From positions 1 through 35,031 of the IMG/VR virus record IMGVR_UViG_3300024264_001485: a DNA stretch of 35,031 bases. One strand, written 5' to 3'. Shown here piece by piece: positions 8,006-15,610 of this stretch (position 1 is the stretch's first letter; each line of letters starts with the position of its first letter). The notes under the pieces were generated by a model, which did not search any database, was not told the DNA's origin, and was given only the letters and a program-made list of their open reading frames with translations. The position numbers and the translations under genes are program-made. Origin of the DNA: a virus.

Positions 8006-8511
8006 TGTTTTTTCTTCCTTTTAAATAATTTCTCTTGACGTTTTTTTGCTAGGTCCAGTTTCAGTTTAGATACTCTATCAGTGTATTCAATACCTTCCAA
8101 ATGATCGTATTCATGTAAAAAGCATCTAGCATCTATTCCTGTTAGTTCTATTATACATTCTTTTGCATCTAAGTCAAGAAACTGTGCTACCAATCTGTTA
8201 GGCCGTGCAATTTCTAAATATAATCCTGTATTACTCAAACAGCCTTCCTTTGATCTTACAAGTTCGTCGCTTACTTCTCGAATGACAGGATTTATAATTG
8301 CAAACGGCTTAAGAACTTCTTTATGTTCTAATGGTCTCATCACAAAAATTCTAGCATCGAGTGCTACTTGATTTGCTGCTAGTCCTATACCATTACTAGC
8401 CATCATAATACGGCACATCTCGCCCGAAGTTTGCACAGGGTCCAACGTACTAAAATCAAAATCTTTTACTTTTTTAGAAAGCCAGTGACTCGGCGACTTA
8501 ACTAATTCCAT
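7975..8511 (-). CDS. def: Peptide deformylase
   Basis: A 178-residue protein with all three deformylase motifs: GIGLAANQV (41-49), EGCLS (89-93) and HEYDH (133-137). The metal ligands are C91, H133 and H137, and E134 is the general base. The enzyme removes the formyl group from nascent N-termini. Phage deformylases are known from marine cyanophages, where host-protein turnover has been proposed as the reason. The C-terminal tail is basic and somewhat longer than in the minimal cyanophage enzymes. The gene overlaps dnaJ upstream by 14 bases and clpA downstream by 31 bases, so all three are coupled. Iron or zinc in the site cannot be told from sequence. Confidence 0.95.
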   Translation of the reverse strand: MELVKSPSHWLSKKVKDFDFSTLDPVQTSGEMCRIMMASNGIGLAANQVALDARIFVMRPLEHKEVLKPFAIINPVIREVSDELVRSKEGCLSNTGLYLEIARPNRLVAQFLDLDAKECIIELTGIDARCFLHEYDHLEGIEYTDRVSKLKLDLAKKRQEKLFKRKKKQWLIPAKNSN

Positions 8512-9307
8512 TTTTTATTTCCTGTATTTTTTCTATATAATCTTGATTGTCAATTTTAGGCACAACGGCTCCTATGTGTATGTAGATATTTCCCTTTTTT
8601 CCATTTTTAATGTGCGGAATGCCGTAACCCCGTATACTAAAATTTGCACCTGGATTAGTTCCTTTGGGTATGTTAACACTTAAATCTTTGTTGTCTAGTG
8701 TTTTAATTTGAATAGTAGTTCCTAGTAACAAGTCAAGTACATTAACAGCTCGTTTTGTAATTAAATCTAAATTGTCTCTTACCCAATCTGTATGTTTTTC
8801 TACTTGTATCTTAACATACAAATTACCTCTTGGAAATTTATGATTGCTGTCATCACCAAGTCCCTGGTAATTAATAGTATCCCCGTGATTGGCTCCAGGA
8901 GGTATATTAATATGTACACTTTCTTCACGTCCACTGTTTAATCTATAAGCCGCGATTAAACTTTTTCCTTGCAGAACGTCTGCTAATGTTATTTTAGCAG
9001 CTATTGTAATATCCCTATTACCTTGAGGTTGCCGCCGCTGCTGGGAAAATCCATTACCGAAAAATGTGCCAAATATATCATCAAAATTAGGAGGATTATT
9101 ATTTGCCTGCCATTGCTGTTGTGGATTATCGTATGCAGACCTTTTGTCACTGTTGCTTAATATTTCGTATGCTTCAGTAATTTGTTTAAATTTGGCTTCG
9201 TCGCCGCCTCTATCGGGATGATTAGCCATGGCTAATCTACGATACGCCTTTTTGATTTCTTCTGGCGTTGCGTTACGATTTATACCTAGAATAGAGTAAT
9301 AGTCCAT
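8498..9307 (-). CDS. DnaJ/CbpA-like co-chaperone (type II Hsp40)
   Basis: A 269-residue protein. The J-domain (1-65) has the HPD triad at 30-32 needed to stimulate DnaK ATPase. A Gly/Asn/Gln-rich linker follows (65-95), then the DnaJ C-terminal substrate-binding domain with [11 protein letters not shown] and [11 protein letters not shown]. No CxxCxGxG zinc-finger repeats occur, so it is CbpA-like. No DnaK gene is in the window, so it probably recruits host DnaK. The ATG at 9307 is certain from J-domain alignment (MDYYSILGI), yet there is no Shine-Dalgarno sequence and the start codon lies in the 3' arm of a perfect 12-bp hairpin (9298-9332). Confidence 0.92.
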   Translation of the reverse strand: MDYYSILGINRNATPEEIKKAYRRLAMANHPDRGGDEAKFKQITEAYEILSNSDKRSAYDNPQQQWQANNNPPNFDDIFGTFFGNGFSQQRRQPQGNRDITIAAKITLADVLQGKSLIAAYRLNSGREESVHINIPPGANHGDTINYQGLGDDSNHKFPRGNLYVKIQVEKHTDWVRDNLDLITKRAVNVLDLLLGTTIQIKTLDNKDLSVNIPKGTNPGANFSIRGYGIPHIKNGKKGNIYIHIGAVVPKIDNQDYIEKIQEIKNGIS

Positions 9308-9332
9308 GCAATTACTTATCGCATGGACTATT
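9298..9332 (-). promoter_or_regulatory. Perfect 12-bp inverted repeat burying the dnaJ start codon
   Basis: Arms AATAGTCCATGC (9298-9309) and GCATGGACTATT (9321-9332) are exact reverse complements around an 11-nt loop. In the minus-strand mRNA the 3' arm contains the dnaJ AUG (9307-9305) and the first codons. The 5' arm and loop hold AUG CGA UAA, a two-codon mini-ORF. There is no U-run after the stem, so a Rho-independent terminator is unlikely. The geometry suggests translational control. Confidence 0.7.
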
Positions 9333-9353
9333 CATTCAAGGACGTTAGTGAGA

Positions 9354-9680
9354 TTACTTTTTGTTAGCGAACGCTTGTCCGCCAAAGAATGCAGCTACGA
9401 TTGCTGCAACAGAAACAAAGTATGTTGCTGCCATGTCACCTAAGATTTTTGCTGCACCATCTAGATTTACTAAATCAGCAAGTACTACAGCAAACGGGTA
9501 TAGTAGCATACCAAATAACGCAAACCACGCCATTGAACGCTGTGCGTCACGCATGGCATCTGCGTCTTCTAGTTCTTTGCGTTTGAATTCCATGTACATT
9601 GCATGTTCTTCATCAGATACTTTACCGTCTCCGTTTGTATCGGCAGGATGGTGTGTCGTTGGTTTTACTTCTTCAGTCAT
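9354..9680 (-). CDS. EF-hand two-transmembrane protein, candidate holin
   Basis: A 108-residue protein from the ATG at 9680, chosen because GGAG lies 7 nt upstream; the ATG at 9716 has no such site. Residues 14-25 form a canonical EF-hand loop (D14, N16, D18, K20, S22, E25), so calcium binding is likely. Two hydrophobic segments follow at about 50-72 and 85-103, separated by a short polar stretch, with a Lys-Lys end. Size, two helices and position next to spanins and lysozyme fit a holin. A different membrane role is possible, because EF-hand holins are unusual. A late promoter octamer at 9725-9732 lies 44 nt upstream. Confidence 0.7.
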   Translation of the reverse strand: MTEEVKPTTHHPADTNGDGKVSDEEHAMYMEFKRKELEDADAMRDAQRSMAWFALFGMLLYPFAVVLADLVNLDGAAKILGDMAATYFVSVAAIVAAFFGGQAFANKK

Positions 9681-9724
9681 GTGATACTCCCTCAATAGTA
9701 CGAACGTGCCCTTCACGTTAATAG

Positions 9725-9732
9725 TATTTATT
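9725..9732 (-). promoter_or_regulatory. T4-type late promoter octamer AATAAATA
   Basis: AATAAATA on the minus strand, 44 nt before the ATG of the candidate holin. The leader then carries a small hairpin (AACGTG/CACGTT, 9703-9719) whose loop is AAGGG, and later the GGAG ribosome site. It would give the holin-dnaJ-def-clpA block its own late start. Confidence 0.55.
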
Positions 9733-9772
9733 GTTTAAACTAATTTTACATAGTTACAGCAAAGAAGCTAGC

Positions 9773-10276
9773 TTAAAACGGATTTAGCTTATCCAATAAT
9801 GAATCTTGTTGTAAGTTTTCTGTTTTTTGATCTTGTATAGACTTTGCCTCTTCAGCAGTTTCTGCTATTTCTGCATTTGCTGCGTCTAGTGCATCATCTG
9901 ATTCTTTATAATAAGCCTCATAGGCTGCAATAATAACTTGCTGTTGTTGTACATACGCTCGTAAACTGCTTAAATTTGTAGACAAATTCTCATAGCCGCG
10001 GTCTGTTAATCCGAATATAACTATAGGCCTTCCGTTTACTGATAATTTTTCAAATACCTGTTCGTAGTTGTCCGGAGTTACTAATACCCAAGATACTTCT
10101 TTAAAAAATAACTGATCTGCATCGGGTAATTCTAGTTTAGGTTTTTCAACTGGCTTAGCAGATATTTCTATCTGCTTTGGCATTGGCCCGCCAAACATAG
10201 AACATCCACTAAGGAGTGCTATTGTCAGGCCACAACCAAGGACATTCACTATTGAACGCTTTTGCACTTGTTGCAT
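9773..10276 (-). CDS. Outer-membrane lipoprotein, o-spanin (Rz1-like)
   Basis: A 167-residue lipoprotein precursor. The N-terminus is basic and hydrophobic, ending in lipobox LSGC with C25 as the lipidated residue, followed by SMFGG. The mature part is unusually long for an o-spanin and ends in an Ala/Glu-rich coiled-coil-like stretch (about 125-160). The first 68 bases overlap the end of the gene at 10209-10670 in another frame, the classic overlapping Rz/Rz1 arrangement. Together with the i-spanin it should fuse inner and outer membranes at lysis. The middle region (about 55-115) is a small alpha/beta unit of unknown role. Confidence 0.8.
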   Translation of the reverse strand: MQQVQKRSIVNVLGCGLTIALLSGCSMFGGPMPKQIEISAKPVEKPKLELPDADQLFFKEVSWVLVTPDNYEQVFEKLSVNGRPIVIFGLTDRGYENLSTNLSSLRAYVQQQQVIIAAYEAYYKESDDALDAANAEIAETAEEAKSIQDQKTENLQQDSLLDKLNPF

Positions 10277-10670
10277 TTTTCTCTGTCTCCGTTAATTCTG
10301 CACCTGATAATATTTCGAAACATCTTCCTGCTTTAGCACTGGCTTTATTAACCACCTTTTCAACCAAGCCAGGTTTTGCATTTCCTAAAACAGCTAGATC
10401 ATGTTTTGCTAATTTATCACTTAGTACATTGTTTTGTGCACGGGTTTTTGCAAATTCTGCATTTACCTTTTTTAGTTCTTCATTTGCTTTAGCATAGTCA
10501 GCTTGCAATGTTTGCATGGCTTCTTCTTGTGTTTGTACAGCAGTTTCTAATTTTGCGTTATTTCCAGTCAAGATAGCTATACGTGCTTGTGTATCATTAT
10601 AGTAAGATTTCCCTACAAATCCCATTCCGCACATTGCTAAAAACATTATAAATGATAATTTAAAACCCAT
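10209..10670 (-). CDS. i-spanin (Rz-like), inner-membrane coiled-coil protein
   Basis: A 153-residue protein with a single N-terminal membrane anchor (residues 4-20), then a long heptad-like helix rich in Lys, Glu, Ala and Gln (about 28-95) facing the periplasm. The C-terminal part contains two cysteines (GRCFEILSGAELTE and SECPWLWP) typical of marine myophage spanins. It lies 10 nt downstream of the lysozyme gene and its end overlaps the lipoprotein start by 68 bases. Topology, position and overlap together identify an i-spanin; it partners the lipoprotein in outer-membrane disruption. Confidence 0.8.
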   Translation of the reverse strand: MGFKLSFIMFLAMCGMGFVGKSYYNDTQARIAILTGNNAKLETAVQTQEEAMQTLQADYAKANEELKKVNAEFAKTRAQNNVLSDKLAKHDLAVLGNAKPGLVEKVVNKASAKAGRCFEILSGAELTETEKNATSAKAFNSECPWLWPDNSTP

Positions 10671-10680
10671 GTTAGTATCC

Positions 10681-11127
10681 TTATGCTATGTTTTCTAAGC
10701 GTTCCATTAAGCGTGTTGCTCTAGCGCCTACTTGCCGTGCCCAAAGAGAGTCTAATCCTTCTGGTGCTGCTCCTGCCCAATCGTGTTCTGCTAATTTAGC
10801 ATTAAAGTTTCTAAATTTACTCAGTCTAGGCCTTCCTAAATTAAACATCATGTTCACTAGGATTTCTTGTACTTCTCCTGGCCATTCATTGAACTGTTCT
10901 CCGTATAGAGCAACACACTCACTAATTGAGGTGTCAAGGTCACGTTCAAAGCAGTCTCTAACTCTGTCTTCTGAGACAGGTGTTCCGACTTCTTGTCCAT
11001 GCTCTGGATCACTTTCGAGGACCAGGTGGCCAACTCCGAAAGTTGGGTAGCCCAGATGGTCTTTATAAATTTCATAAACAACTCCTTCGTCAATTTTTAG
11101 TTGTTCAAATACTGATTCTCTGTTCAT
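10681..11127 (-). CDS. T4-type lysozyme (GH24 endolysin)
   Basis: A 148-residue muramidase. The catalytic triad of the T4 family is present with exact T4 spacing: E14 (in KIDEG), D23 (in YKDHLG) and T29 (in PTFGVGH). The rest follows the T4 lysozyme fold, including a C-terminal helical lobe with NMMFNLGR. No signal peptide is present, so release into the periplasm needs the holin. The ATG at 11127 overlaps the upstream stop by four bases. It starts the lysis cassette: lysozyme, i-spanin, o-spanin, candidate holin. Confidence 0.93.
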   Translation of the reverse strand: MNRESVFEQLKIDEGVVYEIYKDHLGYPTFGVGHLVLESDPEHGQEVGTPVSEDRVRDCFERDLDTSISECVALYGEQFNEWPGEVQEILVNMMFNLGRPRLSKFRNFNAKLAEHDWAGAAPEGLDSLWARQVGARATRLMERLENIA

Positions 11128-11846
11128 TGAGTTTTCCTTTTTAAAACTAGTGCATAGTCTTTGTTTTCAAAAACTAAATTCTCACCGTACTTACAAATAT
11201 TATAGTCGCCTAGATACTTTGTTAAGAATATTATTTCGGGATAAGAATTCATTATATCAAAGGTTTCGTTTATCTGAGGCAACACTTTATCTCGTTTGCC
11301 AAACTCTATAAATTCGAATGCTAAAGGATCTGAATATATCTTTTTTAACATTAGTGTATTATCTAACATGTCGATGCTATCTATATAGCTTTTGTTAAAA
11401 AAGTTTTTGTAGTTATTTAAATTTGTTTCGTTTACTTTAATGCCGTAATTGTCTGGATCTAGTGGCATAGTTTCTTCTAAAGAATCTTGGTTTGCAACTT
11501 GCGATTTAAAGTTTTTATAGTATCGAAATTTTAATTCTGATAAGCCTGATAATTTTTCAACACCGTCAACCACTTCTAATATATTAGAAATAGCATCTTT
11601 ATCACGCTGAATTTCTGCAAATATTTTATATGTTCCGTCACTTTGCTCGCCAGGAGTGCTATCGGCATCAAGTATGAAATTATATCCTTTTTCTAAAAAA
11701 TTCATTAGATCATCAGCTGAAGTTTTTTCTTTACAGCTAAAACTTAAAACTACAATATCTTTATCGCTGCCCATTTTAGACTGATAACTATCTATTTCAA
11801 AAATATCGTAAACTAAATTTTTTAAATCGCCTGCTTTCAAACCCAT
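11124..11846 (-). CDS. Conserved T4-like phage protein, function unknown
   Basis: A 240-residue protein starting MGLKAGDLKNLVYDIFEIDSY, an opening I associate with a conserved protein of marine T4-like phages. It is acidic and alpha/beta mixed, with no membrane helix, signal peptide or catalytic motif. A stretch of alternating charged residues (FAEIQRDKDAISNILEVVDG) at about 90-110 looks like a ferredoxin-like fold element. It overlaps the upstream gene at one base and the lysozyme gene by four bases, so it is part of the late operon led by the promoter at 12394-12401. A virion role is possible but unproven. Confidence 0.75.
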   Translation of the reverse strand: MGLKAGDLKNLVYDIFEIDSYQSKMGSDKDIVVLSFSCKEKTSADDLMNFLEKGYNFILDADSTPGEQSDGTYKIFAEIQRDKDAISNILEVVDGVEKLSGLSELKFRYYKNFKSQVANQDSLEETMPLDPDNYGIKVNETNLNNYKNFFNKSYIDSIDMLDNTLMLKKIYSDPLAFEFIEFGKRDKVLPQINETFDIMNSYPEIIFLTKYLGDYNICKYGENLVFENKDYALVLKRKTQ

Positions 11847-12364
11847 TATACTGTTGCTCCTGTTGCGTCTACTGCTGCGTCAGCAGGCTGTGCTTCCAGT
11901 TCTGGAGCCTTGGCTTGAACTGCCGGCTCTTCTACAAAGTTTTGTTCTTCAGCATAACCAGTATATATGTCTGCTACAAGAGACTTAGGCATTTGAATAG
12001 TTACTACCCATACTGGCTTACGATCTAATTTACCTTTTTTAGTTTGAGGACGAATATCGCCAGGTGTTTCGATTTTTCGAGGCTGTATTAAATAATCTTT
12101 TTTATAAAATACCTTGCATTCGTAGTCAACTAAACGCTTGCCACCCATAGGATTTGGCATTTTATCTCTGGGCCACATAAATGAACAAGTAACCCAGTGT
12201 CTTTCTATTTTGGGGCCTTGACACAATTCTCCGTCACTCCAGTTTTCATATACGTAAAGATCCAACTCGTCAAGCACTCGCTCGAAATCTTTTAATACAG
12301 TAAATGCTGTGTTACTGCTATAGATGTTGTCGATATTTTTTACTAAATCATAGATATCTTGCAT
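11846..12364 (-). CDS. Conserved T4-like phage protein, function unknown
   Basis: A 172-residue protein. Residues 1-130 form a compact domain with Trp-rich conserved stretches (ENWSDGELCQGP, RHWVTCSFMWP and RKPVWVVTIQMPK). The last 35 residues are a low-complexity Ala/Glu/Pro tail. No known catalytic signature is present. It is the first gene of the operon that runs into the lysis cassette, with a GATAAATA late promoter octamer 29 nt before its ATG. Coupling to the 240-residue gene suggests the two act together. Confidence 0.75.
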   Translation of the reverse strand: MQDIYDLVKNIDNIYSSNTAFTVLKDFERVLDELDLYVYENWSDGELCQGPKIERHWVTCSFMWPRDKMPNPMGGKRLVDYECKVFYKKDYLIQPRKIETPGDIRPQTKKGKLDRKPVWVVTIQMPKSLVADIYTGYAEEQNFVEEPAVQAKAPELEAQPADAAVDATGATV

Positions 12365-12393
12365 AAAATTCTCTAAATGTGGCTTATAGTACT

Positions 12394-12401
12394 TATTTAT
12401 C
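12394..12401 (-). promoter_or_regulatory. T4-type late promoter octamer GATAAATA
   Basis: GATAAATA on the minus strand in the 158-base divergent region between the 172-residue gene and phoH. Its distance of 29 nt to the ATG is normal for a T4-type late leader. It probably drives the late operon through lysozyme and the spanins. Confidence 0.65.
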
Positions 12402-12522
12402 CTTATAGATTCTATTAAGTAGTATTTTTACTATTAACGAAAAAGAGTAAATAACTTTGTAGGGCATGTATAGTTCTACGAACTTACATTTCTCTACTCC
12501 ATTTGTCAAAGGAGGACCTTAA

Positions 12523-13233
12523 ATGGGTGCAAAAAGAAAGTCTCGTCAGAGACAACAGTTCGATAATGTTGTTGATATCGACAACTACAAAAAAAAGAAT
12601 ACCGTAACAATCCTTCCAAGAAATAAGAATCAAGAAACCTACGTGTTAAAACTTCTGGATCCGCAAAAAGATATAATCTTTGGAATCGGTCCAGCGGGAA
12701 CAGGCAAAACTCTATTGGCTGTGCAAGTAGCGGTGAAAATGTTCAAAGAAGGTCAGGTCGACAAAATAATTGTTACAAGACCAGCAGTAAGTGTGGACGA
12801 AGATTTAGGATTCTTACCAGGCAAGCTAGAAGAAAAAATGGCGCCTTGGACTAGACCTATATTTGATGTGCTTCGTGAATACTTTACTGCACAAGATATA
12901 CAAGGTATGATAGAAGAAGGCATTATCGAAATTGCACCATTAGCATATATGAGAGGTAGAACTTTTAAAAATGCCTTTATACTTGCTGATGAAATGCAAA
13001 ATGCGACACAGAACCAAATGAAAATGTTACTAACACGATTAGGCGAAAGCTCTATGATGGCTGTTACAGGCGACTTAGCTCAGGCAGATAGGCTTAAGGA
13101 TAACGGTTTGGTAGATTTTACTAAATTGTTAGAATCAGTAAATACTACACATTTGGACGTAGTCCGCTTTGAAAAAGGAGATATAGAACGACACGAGGCA
13201 GTAAAAGAAGTGCTTGAAATCTATGGTGATTAA
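12523..13233 (+). CDS. phoH: PhoH-family ATPase
   Basis: A 236-residue P-loop ATPase. Walker A GPAGTGKT is at 56-63 and Walker B ILADEMQN at about 153-160. The PhoH signature TRPAVSVDEDLGFLPG is at 85-100, followed by the VTGDLAQAD sensor region. A strong Shine-Dalgarno GGAGG at 12511-12515 fixes the start. PhoH is very widespread in marine phages and is often linked to phosphate stress, though its biochemical role in phages is unsettled; related proteins act as RNA helicase or RNase partners. It is one of only two plus-strand genes in the window, divergent from the late operon and convergent with the FkbM gene, with 3 nt between stops. Confidence 0.95.
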   Translation: MGAKRKSRQRQQFDNVVDIDNYKKKNTVTILPRNKNQETYVLKLLDPQKDIIFGIGPAGTGKTLLAVQVAVKMFKEGQVDKIIVTRPAVSVDEDLGFLPGKLEEKMAPWTRPIFDVLREYFTAQDIQGMIEEGIIEIAPLAYMRGRTFKNAFILADEMQNATQNQMKMLLTRLGESSMMAVTGDLAQADRLKDNGLVDFTKLLESVNTTHLDVVRFEKGDIERHEAVKEVLEIYGD

Positions 13234-13236
13234 TTT

Positions 13237-13941
13237 TTACATCTGATTCAAGTAATTAGCTATATTAGAGGCCATTTTTGAAAATATGAAATCATGGCCT
13301 CTAATATCTATTATATTATACCCGAAACTAGATAAAAATTGAATTAAATTTTGTCTTGTAATCAAGTCGTGTCTGGGTCTACCAACTGCATGGCATTCTG
13401 CTATAACAACAGGCGAATTATTAGTCAGTATATTTTTTGCTCCTTTAAGCACACTAAGTTCGTGTCCTTCGACATCTAGTTTTATTAGATCTACATTAGT
13501 TAGATTATACTGGTCAAGAGTTGTTACAGGAAGTAACTTAGATCTTTCACCGCCACCAATTGTTGTGAGTCCTGTAGCAGGCTGTCTTTGAACATGAACA
13601 TTTGCTTTTTCAAAACTTAATCCGGTTTTTCCTACGCTCACATTAGACAAACGCCTAGTATTATATTCCAAGCACTCTGCAACTTCAGGAAGTAATTCAA
13701 AAGCATAAACATTTTGAAAATGTTGTGCAAAAGGAATAGTCATCCACCCGTAAGATGCTCCTATATCTATTGCTGTGCGTTTTTGACAATCAGGATGTAA
13801 GTAAAGATCTATAATATCGTCAATAAAATTTCCATGCCATGCTCGAAATTTTTGAGGTTTATGTTTTTCTGCATGAGAAAGCATTGACTGATCCATTTCG
13901 TCAGCTAGTAGCTGCCACCCGTTGATATTGCGAAACTTCAT
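13237..13941 (-). CDS. FkbM-family SAM-dependent methyltransferase
   Basis: A 234-residue protein from the ATG at 13941, which overlaps the upstream dCMP deaminase stop (ATGA); an ATG 24 bases further upstream is the alternative. SAM-binding motif I is IDIGASYGWMTI. The FkbM signature follows as VDLIKLDVEGHELSVLKGA, then VIAECHA. Such enzymes O-methylate sugars or other small acceptors; in phages a role in modifying glycans is often guessed. The acceptor cannot be deduced here. It is the last gene of the metabolic operon, with no Shine-Dalgarno site, so it probably depends on translational coupling. Confidence 0.85.
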   Translation of the reverse strand: MKFRNINGWQLLADEMDQSMLSHAEKHKPQKFRAWHGNFIDDIIDLYLHPDCQKRTAIDIGASYGWMTIPFAQHFQNVYAFELLPEVAECLEYNTRRLSNVSVGKTGLSFEKANVHVQRQPATGLTTIGGGERSKLLPVTTLDQYNLTNVDLIKLDVEGHELSVLKGAKNILTNNSPVVIAECHAVGRPRHDLITRQNLIQFLSSFGYNIIDIRGHDFIFSKMASNIANYLNQM

Positions 13942-14369
13942 ATTTTGTTTATCTCTAGTGTACATTGTTTTAAAAACTCGATGCCCTGTGTACTACGATA
14001 GTCATTCTTGTAATACACTTCTTTAATGCCTGCTTGGTATATGCCCTTTGCACAGTCTATACAAGGACTATGTGTAACAAACATTGTTGCACCTTCTCCG
14101 CTTTCGTTAGACCTTGCTAACTTCATTAAAGCATTCATTTCTGCATGTAAAACTTCTGCCTTAGATACAGTAGTACATGTTCCTAGTTCATGATGCTTTA
14201 TAATGTCTTCACAACAATTATCCCAACCACTAGGCATACCATTCCAACCAAATGCAAGAATATTATCATCTTTTACTATTAGTGATCCAACCTGTAATCT
14301 TTGAGCAACTGACATTGCGGCAATACGGTCGCAGATATCCATGTAGAAACTTATCATTTTAGTCTTCAT
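13938..14369 (-). CDS. dCMP deaminase (zinc cytidine/deoxycytidylate deaminase family)
   Basis: A 143-residue protein with the deaminase zinc site: HAE at 75-77 (H75 ligand, E77 proton shuttle) and PCIDC at 102-106 (ligands C103, C106). The length and the additional zinc-like cysteines near the N-terminus (NCC at 51-53) match the T4 cd-type dCMP deaminase. It converts dCMP to dUMP, the substrate for ThyX encoded about 600 bases upstream in the same operon, so the two genes form a dTMP supply path. The ATG overlaps nothing upstream; there is a 26-base gap to the 98-residue gene. Confidence 0.92.
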   Translation of the reverse strand: MKTKMISFYMDICDRIAAMSVAQRLQVGSLIVKDDNILAFGWNGMPSGWDNCCEDIIKHHELGTCTTVSKAEVLHAEMNALMKLARSNESGEGATMFVTHSPCIDCAKGIYQAGIKEVYYKNDYRSTQGIEFLKQCTLEINKI

Positions 14370-14395
14370 ATCTAACTATTTTTTCCTCTGGTACT

Positions 14396-14692
14396 TTATG
14401 TTTTCTTCTTGTTTGGTTTAGTATATCCATCCTTGGGCATAGCGTTAGCTGCCATGTCGCTTTTATAGCCTGTCTTTATTCTTTGTAACCTAGGATGATC
14501 TATACCCTTTGTGGTTTCAATTGCTTTTACTACAGCCGCTAATTCTAAATCTCGTGCTGGCGAGTTAGAATACTTTTGCTTCTTAAGAACAATATCATAT
14601 AGTTCATATTGCCTTTCGTTGCTCAATGGCCTAATTAAGTTTCTTGCTTCTTCATCGTAATTGCGATTATCTTCTTTTGGTAAGTATTTCAT
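14396..14692 (-). CDS. Hypothetical phage protein
   Basis: A 98-residue basic helical protein between the 77-residue gene and the dCMP deaminase gene. It starts MKYLPKEDNRNYDEEARN and ends in a Lys-rich tail (KPNKKKT). No known domain, membrane helix or cysteine motif is seen. Operon position between nucleotide-metabolism genes is the only clue to its role. Confidence 0.65.
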   Translation of the reverse strand: MKYLPKEDNRNYDEEARNLIRPLSNERQYELYDIVLKKQKYSNSPARDLELAAVVKAIETTKGIDHPRLQRIKTGYKSDMAANAMPKDGYTKPNKKKT

Positions 14693-14708
14693 AATATTAG
14701 TCTCTCAG

Positions 14709-14942
14709 TTAGTACAATTTGCTGTTCCACTTCAGCTGTTCCAATAAGTATTCGTTCTTGGTGTAAATGTACATCCAACTTGGGCCTTTTATCGGGGGCT
14801 TACCGTTATCGTCATAATATGTGTGTTGGATATAATATTTGTTTAACCATATATGTTTTTTAGACCCACTGCGTATAGGCAACCACGCAAATTTTTCTTC
14901 TATAGATCGTTGAGGGTCTGCTTGCCAGTTACCTCCCATCAT
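14709..14942 (-). CDS. Small hypothetical phage protein
   Basis: A 77-residue protein rich in Trp and Tyr (FAWLPIRSGSKKHIWLNKYY), with no membrane helix. It starts with two ATG codons (14942 and 14939), and the first overlaps the thyX stop as ATGA. The aromatic-rich composition suggests a compact beta domain that might bind nucleic acid or protein; this is only a guess. It is a member of the metabolic operon. Confidence 0.65.
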   Translation of the reverse strand: MMGGNWQADPQRSIEEKFAWLPIRSGSKKHIWLNKYYIQHTYYDDNGKPPIKGPSWMYIYTKNEYLLEQLKWNSKLY

Positions 14943-15598
14943 AAATCTGCCGAGAGTGGGAATATCTTTGCTATAACATCTGCTACAGCATAAGCAATAT
15001 CCATATGCTCTTGTTGTGTACCATTAGCACCACGTAACTCAATGTAATGTATCCAACTACGTAACGTACCGTTAACGTACAGCCTGCTTAACGTGTTTCC
15101 TTCCGGTAGTACTGCTCTTGCCTGCTCTTTGGCAATGCCATTATCAACAGCCCACTGGTAAGCGTTCTTGGCTTCGTGTATAACTCGTTCTTGCCATTGA
15201 TACCAACGATCTTGTAAGCCACCTTCGTATTCATCAGACATATCAAGTGCAATGCTGTTCTGTCTATTCTTAGGATCCTGTAATCGTGCTTCGCGAGTCA
15301 CAAAGTCCAAGTCTTTTGTTGGGTCAGCATAACGTTGACTAAACTCTTGGAAACTAAAACTTCTATGACGTAGCAATTGTCTTGCTATGTCTCTGGTTGT
15401 TTCTACTTCCAAACAAACGCTCACCATTTCAAGCGGGCTCCAGTGTTTGTGTTTCATCAAATACTTTACAAGTTTTTCATTTGTTAGTTTATTGTTTTGA
15501 TTATCTGGATTACTTACTCTTGCACAGTATGCAACTAAATCTAATGCTGAATCACTGTGATCCGGCGCTTGCGAATGACTAATTAGTTTAACCTTCAA
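14939..15598 (-). CDS. thyX: Flavin-dependent thymidylate synthase ThyX
   Basis: A 219-residue protein with the ThyX signature RHRX7S: R77, H78, R79 and S87, within RHRSFSFQEFSQRY. It methylates dUMP to dTMP using FAD, NADPH and methylene-tetrahydrofolate. The C-terminal part contains the usual substrate-binding LRSWIHYIELR element. Length is normal for the family. It pairs with the dCMP deaminase in the same operon. The reaction needs reduced flavin, so the phage ferredoxin gene about 1.5 kb upstream may be relevant only indirectly. Its stop couples to the next small gene. Confidence 0.96.
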   Translation of the reverse strand: MKVKLISHSQAPDHSDSALDLVAYCARVSNPDNQNNKLTNEKLVKYLMKHKHWSPLEMVSVCLEVETTRDIARQLLRHRSFSFQEFSQRYADPTKDLDFVTREARLQDPKNRQNSIALDMSDEYEGGLQDRWYQWQERVIHEAKNAYQWAVDNGIAKEQARAVLPEGNTLSRLYVNGTLRSWIHYIELRGANGTQQEHMDIAYAVADVIAKIFPLSADL

Positions 15599-15610
15599 TC
15601 TGCTCTCCTT

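Noticed and set aside
9298-9332. Rho-independent terminator after the candidate holin gene
   Set aside because: The stem is not GC-rich and there is no T-run after either arm on the minus strand; the overlap with the dnaJ start favours a translational role.
9361-9684. 107-residue plus-strand open frame opposite the EF-hand gene
   Set aside because: The minus strand carries a well-supported gene with EF-hand and membrane helices; the plus frame is a low-complexity Ala/Ser mirror.
12446-12453. AGTAAATA as a plus-strand late promoter for phoH
   Set aside because: It has two mismatches to the T4 octamer in an AT-rich region and lies 69 nt from the ATG; too weak to annotate.
12365-12522. tRNA or small RNA in the largest intergenic region
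   Set aside because: No cloverleaf, anticodon arm or GC-rich stem is visible; the region is explained by divergent promoters and the phoH ribosome site.
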